Assembly: GCA_964613235.1 (NCBI GenBank)
Contig: CAZTGM010000031.1
Location: 1 to 20,806 of the forward strand
Source: J005 sp964613235
GTDB taxonomy: Bacteria > Pseudomonadota > Zetaproteobacteria > Mariprofundales > Mariprofundaceae
Direction: 5' to 3'
Length of the DNA stretch: 20,806 nt
Shown here: positions 14,286-20,806 of the stretch, one piece after another
How positions within the stretch are numbered: position 1 is the stretch's first letter
How the letters are laid out: the number at the start of each line of letters is the position of its first letter
Notes under the pieces: model-generated
Told to the model about the DNA's origin: nothing
Database searches by the model: none
What the model saw: the letters and a program-made list of their open reading frames with translations, nothing else
Translations under genes and position numbers: made by a program

Positions 14286-15998
14286 ATGAACGAACACATG
14301 GACAACGAAAAGCATGTAACAGAGCAGCATTCTGAAGAACCCTCTTTTGAACAGCTGTTCAAGGCCTCGCTGGAAGAACTGCCTGAAGTACGGCGTGGTG
14401 AAATGGTCAGGGGTACGGTTGTCAGTGTGAGCGATGATGCTGTCATTGTGGACGTGGGTGCCAAGGCCGAGGGTACGATTGCGCGTGATGAATTTGTGCG
14501 TGCAAACATGGATGTTCCTGCCGCAGGTGACGAGATCGAAGCGCTGGTGCAGTCAGTCAGTGGCACCGGCGCAGTAAACTTGTCGGTGCTGGCGGCACGT
14601 CAACAGGAAGCCTGGCAGATGATTGAGCGGGCGCTGGAAGAGGAAAGCTATGTTGAGGCGACGGTGACGGCTGAAGTGAAGGGCGGTTTTCGCGTCAATA
14701 TCCATGGTCTGGATGCATTCATGCCGCGTTCTGAAAGCGATCCCAATCCGAAAGTGCCGGCTTCCGAACTGATGGGTCATCCCTGTCAGGTGGCGATTCT
14801 GGAAGCGCGCCGCAAGCCGGAGAATATCGTTGTATCGCGCAAGAAGCCGCTGGAGGCCGAGCATGCAGCGTTGCGCGAGCAGTTTTTTGCTTCGGCCGGG
14901 GTCGGCGATAAGGTCAGCGGCGTGGTGCGTCGCATGACCGATTTCGGTGCCTTTGTCGATCTGGGGGGGGTAGATGCACTGCTGCATGTATCAGATATCG
15001 CCTGGCGTCGTCTGAACCGCCCTTCGGATATGCTTTCCGTTGGTCAGACTGTGACAGCGGAAATTACCAAGCTTAATGCCGAAACCGGTAAGGTATCGAT
15101 TTCCATGAAGGCGTTTCAGGATGATCCGTGGGCAGACGTCGAAAGCAAGTATGAGCCGGGCATGCGCCTGACGGGAACTGTGCGTCGCCTGCTGGATTTT
15201 GGTGCTGTTGTCGAACTGGAGCCAGGTATTGAAGGCCTGATCCATCGTTCCGAGATGAGCTGGGTGCGCCGGGATGTATCGCCGACGCAAATCCTGGCGG
15301 AAGGTGATGTTGTGGACGTGGCTGTACTGGAGGTCAATGCCGCCGAGCGTCGTATTCGTCTGAGTCTGAAAGCCGTAACCGAAAATCCGTGGCAGGCCTG
15401 GCTGGCCGAGCATCCGGTAGGTTCGAGAATCGAGGGCAAGATCAAGAATATCACTGACTTCGGCTTTTTTGTGCCGGTCAGCGATGAACTGGATGGCCTG
15501 GTACATATGGAAAACCTGAGCTGGGAAGGCGATGCCGCCGAAGCACTGGCCGGCTATCAGAAAGGCCAGCAGATCGAATGCGTGGTGCTTGGCGTGGATG
15601 TGGAACGTCAGCGTATCTCGCTGGGTATCAAGCAGCTGACTGCCGATCCGTTTGAAGTATTCCTCGACGGGGTAAAGCGCGGCAGTACGGTCAATGGCAA
15701 AGTTGTCAGTGTGCGCAGCGGTGGCGTAACCGTTGAACTGGCGGAAGGTGTACAGGCCAATCTGTCTATGCGCGAAGTACCTCGTGATCACAAGGAATTG
15801 AAAGAAGGCGACGAGATCACCGCCAAGATCATTGATATTCATCGCCAGCGTCGGCAGGTGGAGCTGTCCATCCGTCAGTATGAGCGCGATGAGGAGCGGG
15901 AGGCTGTGCGTAACTATTCGCGACAGGTCGCGGAAGATGCCGCACCTTCGGCACTGGCTATCGAATTGCAGCGCAAACTGCTGGGCAAGGGGAAATAG
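14286..15998 (+). CDS. rpsA: 30S ribosomal protein S1
   Basis: S1 brings mRNA to the 30S subunit and helps unfold structured leaders. The 570-residue protein contains six S1/OB repeats, beginning about residues 38, 123, 207, 292, 379 and 466 (for example GEMVRGTVVSVSDDAVIVDVG, GDKVSGVVRRMTDFGAFVDLG, GSRIEGKIKNITDFGFFV). This is the full six-domain proteobacterial form, slightly longer than the usual 557 because of an acidic N-terminal stretch. The ATG at 14286 follows a GGATGGA stretch; an in-frame TTG at 14268 is less likely. The 52-base gap after cmk may hold its own promoter and the autoregulatory leader seen in other bacteria, but nothing decisive was recognised. An eight-G run lies at 14963-14970. 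Confidence 0.96.
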   Translation: MNEHMDNEKHVTEQHSEEPSFEQLFKASLEELPEVRRGEMVRGTVVSVSDDAVIVDVGAKAEGTIARDEFVRANMDVPAAGDEIEALVQSVSGTGAVNLSVLAARQQEAWQMIERALEEESYVEATVTAEVKGGFRVNIHGLDAFMPRSESDPNPKVPASELMGHPCQVAILEARRKPENIVVSRKKPLEAEHAALREQFFASAGVGDKVSGVVRRMTDFGAFVDLGGVDALLHVSDIAWRRLNRPSDMLSVGQTVTAEITKLNAETGKVSISMKAFQDDPWADVESKYEPGMRLTGTVRRLLDFGAVVELEPGIEGLIHRSEMSWVRRDVSPTQILAEGDVVDVAVLEVNAAERRIRLSLKAVTENPWQAWLAEHPVGSRIEGKIKNITDFGFFVPVSDELDGLVHMENLSWEGDAAEALAGYQKGQQIECVVLGVDVERQRISLGIKQLTADPFEVFLDGVKRGSTVNGKVVSVRSGGVTVELAEGVQANLSMREVPRDHKELKEGDEITAKIIDIHRQRRQVELSIRQYERDEEREAVRNYSRQVAEDAAPSALAIELQRKLLGKGK

Positions 15999-16011
15999 GC
16001 GGTGACCTGAC

Positions 16012-16040
16012 TTGCATCTTGCACTGTGGACGTCTATGGT
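16012..16040 (+). promoter_or_regulatory. Candidate promoter for ihfB
   Basis: TTGCAT at 16012-16017 and TATGGT at 16035-16040 are separated by 17 bases, in the 63-base gap between rpsA and ihfB. The -10 box and spacing match those of the candidate promoter at 6619-6647. A separate ihfB promoter in this position is common in other proteobacteria. The match was made by eye and the -35 box is poor. Confidence 0.35.
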
Positions 16041-16061
16041 GAAAGCTAACAGGAGGGTGAT

Positions 16062-16343
16062 ATGACCAAGTCCGAACTGATCGAGAGCATTGCAGCTGCC
16101 GAGGCGCATATCACGCGACGTGAAGCTGAAGTGGTGGTCAACACGGTGCTGGATGCCATTGGTGATGCACTGGCCGGTGGCGATCGCGTCGAGTTGCGCG
16201 GCTTTGGCAGTTTTGTCGTCAAGCAGCGCCCACCGCGACTGGGACGGAACCCCAAAACCGGAGAGTCTGTTGCCGTCCCTGCCAAGCTGGTGCCTCATTT
16301 CAAACCTGGCAAGGAATTGCGGGAACGGGTTGATCACGCGTAA
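16062..16343 (+). CDS. ihfB: Integration host factor beta subunit
   Basis: IhfB pairs with IhfA to bind and sharply bend DNA at specific sites, assisting recombination, replication and sigma54 promoters. The 93-residue HU-fold protein begins MTKSELIESIA, carries the arm motif RGFGSFVVKQRPPRLGRNPKTGE (47-68) with intercalating P64, and ends VPHFKPGKELRERV, all typical of the IHF beta branch rather than HU. An AGGAGG precedes the ATG. The rpsA-ihfB-lapA order is conserved in Gammaproteobacteria and supports the beta assignment. Confidence 0.94.
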   Translation: MTKSELIESIAAAEAHITRREAEVVVNTVLDAIGDALAGGDRVELRGFGSFVVKQRPPRLGRNPKTGESVAVPAKLVPHFKPGKELRERVDHA

Positions 16344-16371
16344 GTCCATTATCGAGCAGGGGAACTATCCG

Positions 16372-16665
16372 GTGAACTGGATCAATGTGCTGGTGGTGAT
16401 CGTGCTGACATCGTTTGCAACGATGTTTGCACTGGTCAATACGATGCCGGTACAGGTTCATTTTCTCGGCCTGGCTTCGGATGATATGCCGTTTTATGTG
16501 CCCGTGTTCGTGGCTTTCCTGATCGGTTTCTTTGGCGGCATGCTGGCGCTCAGCTTTTCCCGCCGCAAACACAAGCTGGAGATAACCGCACTGCGCGAGG
16601 AGAATCGCAGGCTGAAACAGGAAGTTGATAACCTGCGCAATATTCCCCTGCAAGACGATCTATGA
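16372..16665 (+). CDS. lapA: LapA family membrane protein (DUF1049)
   Basis: LapA is a small inner-membrane partner of LapB in control of lipopolysaccharide assembly. The 97-residue product has two hydrophobic helices, about 5-25 (VLVVIVLTSFATMFALV) and 42-62 (VFVAFLIGFFGGMLALSF), then a basic coiled-coil tail (RRKHKLEITALREENRRLKQE). That is the usual LapA/YciS shape and length. The GTG start at 16372 was chosen because AGGGGA lies nine bases upstream; the frame extends upstream inside ihfB without a plausible start. It overlaps lapB by ATGA. In many species the pair works with FtsH to set LpxC levels. Confidence 0.87.
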   Translation: MNWINVLVVIVLTSFATMFALVNTMPVQVHFLGLASDDMPFYVPVFVAFLIGFFGGMLALSFSRRKHKLEITALREENRRLKQEVDNLRNIPLQDDL

Positions 16666-17795
16666 ACACCCTTCTGCTGGCCATCACAGCAGCGGCACTG
16701 GTGACACTGGTGGCCCTGTTGCTGTTTCCTCAGCAGGCCGCCGATGAAGATGACGAGCGGCGCGAAGATGAGCGCATTTCGCCTTTGCTGCGTGGCATTA
16801 ATTATCTGTTGTCCGATCAGCCGGATCGGGCGCTGCAGGAAATGGTGCAGGTGGCACGTCTGCGTTCGGAGGCTGCTGATGTGTATATGGCACTGGGCGA
16901 AATGTTCCGTGCCCGTGGTGAATACGGCAGGGCTGTACGTATTCATCAGAATCTGTTGGCGCGCCCGGATCTTCCTCAGGATATGAAACTTGATGCGCAT
17001 TACGCGCTGGCTGTGGACTTTCAGACCGGTGGTTTGCTCGATCGCGCACTGAAACAATATTGCAAGCTGCTGGAACTAAAACCGGATCATGTGCCTGCGT
17101 TGAAGGCCAGTCTGCGGATTCGCGAGCAGAGCAGCGAATGGCTGGAGGCGGAAGCGCTGCTTTCACGTCTGGAGCAGGTGCAGAACACATCCTATCGCGC
17201 ACATCGGGCCTATCTGTTTGCGCAAATGGCGGAGAAACGTCTGCAGGAAGGTGCAGTGGAGGATGCCGAGCGCTATGCCGGCAAGGCTACTGAGCTGGAG
17301 CCCAGTTGTGCGCCGGCCTGTTTTGTGTTGTTCGAACTGGCGTTGCGGGCCGGGCGTTGGCAGCAGGCCAGCGAGGTATTGCAATCACTGGCCGAATATA
17401 ATCGCGAGCATTTCCCGCTGATTCTTCCCTATGTGATGAAATACGAGGATTACTATCGGCAGGAAGGGCGCAAGTTGTTGCTGGATATCTGGCATCGCAC
17501 GCATGATGAGGAATTGGCGTTATCATGGATGGAGCAACTGGGCGCAAGCGACCGCGATGCGGCTGCGGCATTGCAGCAGGAACTGGGTTTTGTGCCGGCC
17601 AATTTGCGCGCGCGGCTGCGTATCGAGGCCGTGTTTGAGGATGAGCGGAAGCCGGTATTTGCGCGGGCATGGCGAAGGCAGGTGAACAATTATATTTGCG
17701 AGCAATGTGGTGTGGGCGTGAAAACGCTGCGCTGGCAGTGTCCGCAATGCCACGAATGGGGCAGCATGCATCCCCAGAAAGGAGATATTGCCTGA
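16662..17795 (+). CDS. lapB: Lipopolysaccharide assembly protein LapB
   Basis: LapB (YciM) is a membrane-anchored TPR scaffold that, in E. coli, presents LpxC to FtsH for degradation and so limits lipid A synthesis. The 377-residue protein has an N-terminal anchor (LLLAITAAALVTLVALLLF, 4-22), an acidic linker, TPR repeats over about 45-330, and a C-terminal rubredoxin-like metal site, CEQC at 346-349 and CPQC at 360-363. All four cysteines are present. The start overlaps the lapA stop and its stop overlaps the pyrF start (TGATG), so the three are translationally coupled. Length and domain order are normal for the family. Confidence 0.94.
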   Translation: MNTLLLAITAAALVTLVALLLFPQQAADEDDERREDERISPLLRGINYLLSDQPDRALQEMVQVARLRSEAADVYMALGEMFRARGEYGRAVRIHQNLLARPDLPQDMKLDAHYALAVDFQTGGLLDRALKQYCKLLELKPDHVPALKASLRIREQSSEWLEAEALLSRLEQVQNTSYRAHRAYLFAQMAEKRLQEGAVEDAERYAGKATELEPSCAPACFVLFELALRAGRWQQASEVLQSLAEYNREHFPLILPYVMKYEDYYRQEGRKLLLDIWHRTHDEELALSWMEQLGASDRDAAAALQQELGFVPANLRARLRIEAVFEDERKPVFARAWRRQVNNYICEQCGVGVKTLRWQCPQCHEWGSMHPQKGDIA

Positions 17796-18469
17796 TGCAT
17801 AATCGTTTGATGGTGGCGCTGGACGTAGAGAACAGGGCGCAGGCTCTGGCCATGCGCGACAGACTGGATGACGCAGTCGGCTGGCTGAAGGTGGGCTTGC
17901 GGCTGTTTGTTGCCGAAGGGCCGACACTGGTACGCGAACTGGCGAAAACGCATCGTATTTTCCTCGATTTGAAGTTTCATGATATTCCCAATACTGTGGC
18001 ACAAGCCATTGAAAGTGCAGGCGCACTGGGGGTGGATATGGTCAATATTCATGCTGCCGGTGGTGAGGCGATGCTGGAGGCGGCCGTTGCTGCCGCCGGT
18101 CACTTTACACAGATGCAATTGATTGCCGTGACAGTGTTGACCAGTGACCCGATGCCGGCCGATCAGGCGCGTCAGGTGGCCTTGCAGCGCGCCCGGCTGG
18201 CACAGCAATATGGCCTGCACGGCGTGGTCTGCAGTGTGCATGAGGTGGCGGCGATCAAACAGGCATGCGGACGTGATTTTGTCACCGTAACGCCCGGTAT
18301 TCGTTGGGGTGGTCAGGATGTGCAGGATCAGAAACGGGTGGCTGACCCGGCGGCTGCCGTGGCGGCCGGCAGTGATTATCTGGTTGTTGGAAGGCCGATC
18401 CTTAATGCCAGCGACCCGCACACGGCAGCTGCAGAAGCTGTCGCCATGATGCAGCGTGCCGCCAGCTAA
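17795..18469 (+). CDS. pyrF: Orotidine 5'-phosphate decarboxylase
   Basis: PyrF makes UMP from OMP in the last step of de novo pyrimidine synthesis. The 224-residue TIM-barrel protein contains VALD (7-10), LKVGLRLF with K32, the catalytic D.K..D motif in LDLKFHDIPNT (D58, K60, D63), TPGIRWGG, and the phosphate-binding VVGRPI near the C-terminus. The ATG at 17795 has AGGAGA about ten bases upstream and overlaps the lapB stop; the open frame begins 42 codons earlier, inside lapB. The 3' end overlaps dgt by 14 bases. The lapAB-pyrF order is conserved in Gammaproteobacteria. Confidence 0.95.
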   Translation: MHNRLMVALDVENRAQALAMRDRLDDAVGWLKVGLRLFVAEGPTLVRELAKTHRIFLDLKFHDIPNTVAQAIESAGALGVDMVNIHAAGGEAMLEAAVAAAGHFTQMQLIAVTVLTSDPMPADQARQVALQRARLAQQYGLHGVVCSVHEVAAIKQACGRDFVTVTPGIRWGGQDVQDQKRVADPAAAVAAGSDYLVVGRPILNASDPHTAAAEAVAMMQRAAS

Positions 18470-19628
18470 CCGTTACGAACAATCGCTGGCGCCATATGCC
18501 TGCACCAGCGACAAATCACGCGGCCGTGTCTATGAAGAGCAGGACACAGGCATGCGCAATCCGTTTCAGCGAGATCGCGATCGCATCATTCATTCCACAG
18601 CATTTCGTCGTCTGGAATACAAAACCCAGGTGTTCGTCAACCATGAGGGCGATCATTATCGTACTCGCTTGACGCATTCCATTGAGGTGGCGCAGATCGC
18701 CCGCTCAATCTGCCGGGCCATGAACCTGCATGAGGATCTGGCCGAGGCTGTGGCATTGGCACATGATCTGGGGCATACGCCGTTTGGTCATTCCGGTCAG
18801 GATGTTCTTAATCATCTGATGCGTTCGTTTGGCGGCTTTGAACATAACAGGCAGTCATTGCGTATTGTAGAGAAACTGGAACGACGCTATGCCTCATTCC
18901 CCGGCCTGAACCTGAGTTATGAAACAAGAGAGGGACTGGTCAAACACCAGTCGCCGCACGATCAGCCGGATGCTTCGGGGCTGGATGCCTATCATTTGCA
19001 TGAACAGGCTACGCTGGAAGCACAGATTGGTAATCTGTCGGACGAAATCGCCTACAATAATCATGATGTCGATGATGGTCTTAGGGCAGGTATGCTGAGT
19101 ATGGAGGGTCTGCAGGAAGTGGCCATCTTCCGTATGCATCAGGAGGCTGTGGAACGGGAATTGCCGCATATCGATGCGCGCCTGAAAGCCAGCGAGACGA
19201 TCCGGCGCATGATTAATTTTATGATTGTCGATGTGATCGAGGAAACAACGAGACGCATCGAACGTTACCGTATCAAGACTCTGGATGATGTGCGTCAGGC
19301 GCCCGAGCTGCTGGTTGGTTTTTCGGTACCGGTGGCGCAGATGAACGAAGAACTGAAACGCTATCTGTTTCGCCATATGTACCATCATCATCGCGTGGTG
19401 CGCATGGCAGCCAAGGCCGAACGCGTGTTGCGCGAACTGTTTCTGGCCTATATGGAAAATCCGTCCATGTTGCCGCAAGGGCCATGTGCGCGCATTCTCG
19501 GCATGTCAGGACTCAAGGTCAGCGAACAGAAAAAAGCACGTATCATTGCTGATTATATCGCCGGCATGACCGACCGCTATGCGCTGGACGAATACGACCG
19601 CCTGTTCAATATTCATGCGCCAAGTTAG
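18456..19628 (+). CDS. dgt: dGTPase-like deoxynucleoside triphosphohydrolase
   Basis: The enzyme removes triphosphate from dGTP or other dNTPs, adjusting the dNTP pool. The 390-residue HD-domain protein shows the metal ligands H74 (RTRLTHSIEVAQIAR), H103-D104 (AHDLGHTPFGHSG) and D196 (LSDEIAYNNHD). It matches the shorter dGTPase-like class of about 370-400 residues rather than the 505-residue E. coli Dgt, so strict dGTP specificity is not assured. It starts with GTG 14 bases inside pyrF; no strong ribosome binding site is seen, consistent with coupling. The TAG stop is formed by the TA target site and the first base of a MITE-like element, so the last residues may differ from the ancestral protein. 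Confidence 0.9.
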   Translation: MPPANRYEQSLAPYACTSDKSRGRVYEEQDTGMRNPFQRDRDRIIHSTAFRRLEYKTQVFVNHEGDHYRTRLTHSIEVAQIARSICRAMNLHEDLAEAVALAHDLGHTPFGHSGQDVLNHLMRSFGGFEHNRQSLRIVEKLERRYASFPGLNLSYETREGLVKHQSPHDQPDASGLDAYHLHEQATLEAQIGNLSDEIAYNNHDVDDGLRAGMLSMEGLQEVAIFRMHQEAVERELPHIDARLKASETIRRMINFMIVDVIEETTRRIERYRIKTLDDVRQAPELLVGFSVPVAQMNEELKRYLFRHMYHHHRVVRMAAKAERVLRELFLAYMENPSMLPQGPCARILGMSGLKVSEQKKARIIADYIAGMTDRYALDEYDRLFNIHAPS

Positions 19629-19857
19629 CCCGGGTTTTTCATGAAGCCCATGTGAAGGGATGAAGAAAGTCTCCTTGAATCATGGTTTTATGCCCACAAA
19701 GGTTTTTCGCGAAGGATACCTTGCATTTCGCGGCGCCTGGCTGGTCCATGCGGGGCGGATGCGCACCTTTGGCTGCGTAACTAGCTACTGCCTGCATATG
19801 CATCCCGATCCTACCTGTCCTGCGCCATTCATCCGCGAGCTCATGAAAAATCCGGGT
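19628..19857. mobile_element. MITE-like element, 230 bp, TA target duplication
   Basis: GCCCGGGTTTTTCATGA at 19628-19644 pairs with TCATGAAAAATCCGGGT at 19841-19857 as 17-bp terminal inverted repeats with two mismatches. TA lies directly outside both ends (19626-19627 and 19858-19859), consistent with a target-site duplication of the kind made by IS630/Tc1-mariner-type transposases. No transposase fits inside 230 bp. The only frame, a 66-codon plus-strand ORF from 19660 that runs through the right repeat (ending RELMKNPG), shows no recognised domain and is probably not a gene. The element would be moved in trans by a related full-length insertion sequence, whose family is not identified. Confidence 0.72.
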
Positions 19858-19889
19858 TAAGGGTGATGGGAGGGGGAGGTAAAGGGTAG

Positions 19890-20690
19890 TCAGAGGCCCA
19901 GTCGCGCCAGCATGCCGCGCTTGCGCTCAAACGGCCCATCCACGCGGATGAGGATGATGGCAATATTATCAGGCCCCCCTGCATCCTTGGCCAGATTGAT
20001 CAGTTCCTGTATGGCCTGTTCCGCATGTTTACGATGCTCCAGAAGTGTCAGACGAATGGCTTCATCGGGGACAACGTCAGTCAGGCCATCGGAGCACATC
20101 AGGTAGATATCACCAGCCTGTGTTTCGTTTTCGATAATGTCCGGCTCCACCTGCGCTGCAATACCCAGTGCGCGTGTGATAACATTGCGCACGCGTGAGC
20201 TTTGTGCATCGATTGGCGTTACCAGCCCGCGCCGAACCTGTTCCTGTACGAGGGAGTGGTCTTCGGTTACCGGCGAAAGATAATCATCACGCAGGCGATA
20301 CATGCGCGAATCGCCCACATGGGCTGATGTCAAATGATTGTCATAAAACAGAGCGGCAATCAGCGTGGTGCCCATGCCGGAGCATTCAGGATTTTTCTGC
20401 GCCATATCATAGATGTCCCGATTGGCTTCCATGACAGCCTGCTTCAGCAACAGCGATTCATCGTGCAGGAAGCTTTCATGATCCTGATGCCTATGCGGTA
20501 TGCGATCGAGTTTTTTTCGGATCGTTTGTTCCACGGTTTTAACAGCCAGGGCGCTGGCCACTTCGCCGGCATTATGGCCGCCCATGCCATCCGCCAGAAC
20601 GGCCAGTCCATGCGAAGGCAACAGACCAATGGCATCTTCATTGTGATCCCGTTTGACGCCGACATCGATGCTTCCGACCATTTCAACCAT
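19890..20690 (-). CDS. PP2C-type serine/threonine protein phosphatase
   Basis: This 266-residue PPM-family phosphatase resembles bacterial Stp1/PrpC, which reverse Hanks-type kinase phosphorylation. All metal and phosphate motifs are visible: VKRDHNEDA (E18, D19), VLADGMGGHNAGE (D34, G35), GMGTT (106-109), AHVGDSRMYRLRD (D127), TEDHS, CSDGLTD (D201) and GGPDNIA (D241). It appears cytoplasmic, with no transmembrane segment. No partner kinase gene lies in the window; it may be beyond the right edge. It converges on dgt with the MITE between them. The ATG at 20690 follows a distant GGGGG, and a second ATG three codons in is possible. Confidence 0.93.
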   Translation of the reverse strand: MVEMVGSIDVGVKRDHNEDAIGLLPSHGLAVLADGMGGHNAGEVASALAVKTVEQTIRKKLDRIPHRHQDHESFLHDESLLLKQAVMEANRDIYDMAQKNPECSGMGTTLIAALFYDNHLTSAHVGDSRMYRLRDDYLSPVTEDHSLVQEQVRRGLVTPIDAQSSRVRNVITRALGIAAQVEPDIIENETQAGDIYLMCSDGLTDVVPDEAIRLTLLEHRKHAEQAIQELINLAKDAGGPDNIAIILIRVDGPFERKRGMLARLGL

Positions 20691-20772
20691 TCAGTATTCA
20701 TCCCCCTGAACTGATTGCCTATTATTATTCGTCCTGCCTGATATTTCCAGCGGTAGCCTTTTCCAATATGAA

Positions 20773-20806
20773 ATGAGCCTGAAATATCTGATGCGTCTGT
20801 CCATCA
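20773..20806 (+). CDS. Possible truncated gene start at window edge
   Basis: An ATG at 20773 opens a frame reading MSLKYLMRLSI that stays open to the last base. It would be divergent from the phosphatase gene, with about 80 bases between them. The AGCGGTAG stretch upstream is only a weak ribosome binding site. Eleven codons are too few to recognise a family, and the frame could be chance. Confidence 0.25.
   Translation, partial: MSLKYLMRLSI

Noticed and set aside
13388..14566. 392-codon minus-strand open frame opposite aroA, cmk and the rpsA start
   Set aside because: It spans three well-supported genes on the other strand, its low-complexity serine-rich start resembles no family, and no ribosome binding site fits.
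14991..16349. 452-codon minus-strand open frame opposite rpsA and ihfB
   Set aside because: It lies antisense to clearly recognised S1 and IHF genes. Its composition is rich in His, Gln and Arg with no recognisable domain, as expected for the complement of biased codons.
19660..19860. 66-codon plus-strand frame between dgt and the phosphatase
   Set aside because: It lies inside the inverted-repeat element and ends in its right terminal repeat, so it is most likely an accident of the element sequence.
1..20806. tRNA, rRNA or CRISPR arrays
   Set aside because: No cloverleaf-like segments, rRNA signatures or regularly spaced direct repeats were seen when reading the non-coding gaps; nearly all the sequence is protein-coding.

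Overview
The window is a proteobacterial chromosomal segment with tightly packed, overlapping housekeeping genes. The order pheA-hisC-tyrA-aroA-cmk-rpsA-ihfB-lapA-lapB-pyrF is the arrangement known from Gammaproteobacteria such as pseudomonads. LapA, LapB and a beta-type integration host factor fit that group or a close relative such as the Zetaproteobacteria. The aroA product is class II-like rather than the enteric class I, and a DUF1538 antiporter-like cluster is present, which suits a marine or environmental lineage. Species cannot be fixed from the sequence alone.

Layout. Bases 1-600 are mobile-element debris: the C-terminal tails of an IS5-type and an IS4-type transposase lie end to end on the minus strand, followed by ATGTCC palindromes and a strong plus-strand hairpin with a T-run. 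Bases 604-6575 are one minus-strand operon read argC, a DUF6776-like coiled-coil membrane protein, a gamma-carbonic-anhydrase-like hexapeptide protein, a short Ppx/GppA phosphatase, and a membrane protein with a spermidine-synthase-like domain and a TPR tail. These genes overlap or are separated by 5-6 bases.

From 6682 everything to 19628 reads on the plus strand. It begins with a four-gene module: two DUF1538 membrane proteins (UmpA/UmpB-like), a small PII-like protein and a CBS-pair protein. This looks like a two-subunit cation antiporter with its own nucleotide-sensing regulators. A 47-base gap then leads into the aromatic amino acid block (pheA, hisC, tyrA, aroA), which carries chorismate-pathway flux to Phe and Tyr. 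Next come cmk and rpsA, ihfB behind a candidate promoter, and a coupled lapA-lapB-pyrF-dgt string (control of lipopolysaccharide synthesis, then nucleotide metabolism).

The dgt stop codon lies at the edge of a 230-bp element with 17-bp terminal inverted repeats and a TA duplication, apparently a MITE. Beyond it, a PP2C-type protein phosphatase reads leftward, and a possible truncated gene starts rightward at the window edge. No rRNA, tRNA or CRISPR array was seen.

The points most worth following are the DUF1538/PII/CBS module with its atypical PII protein, the spermidine-synthase-like protein that lacks the catalytic acidic motif, and the MITE that supplies part of the dgt stop codon.
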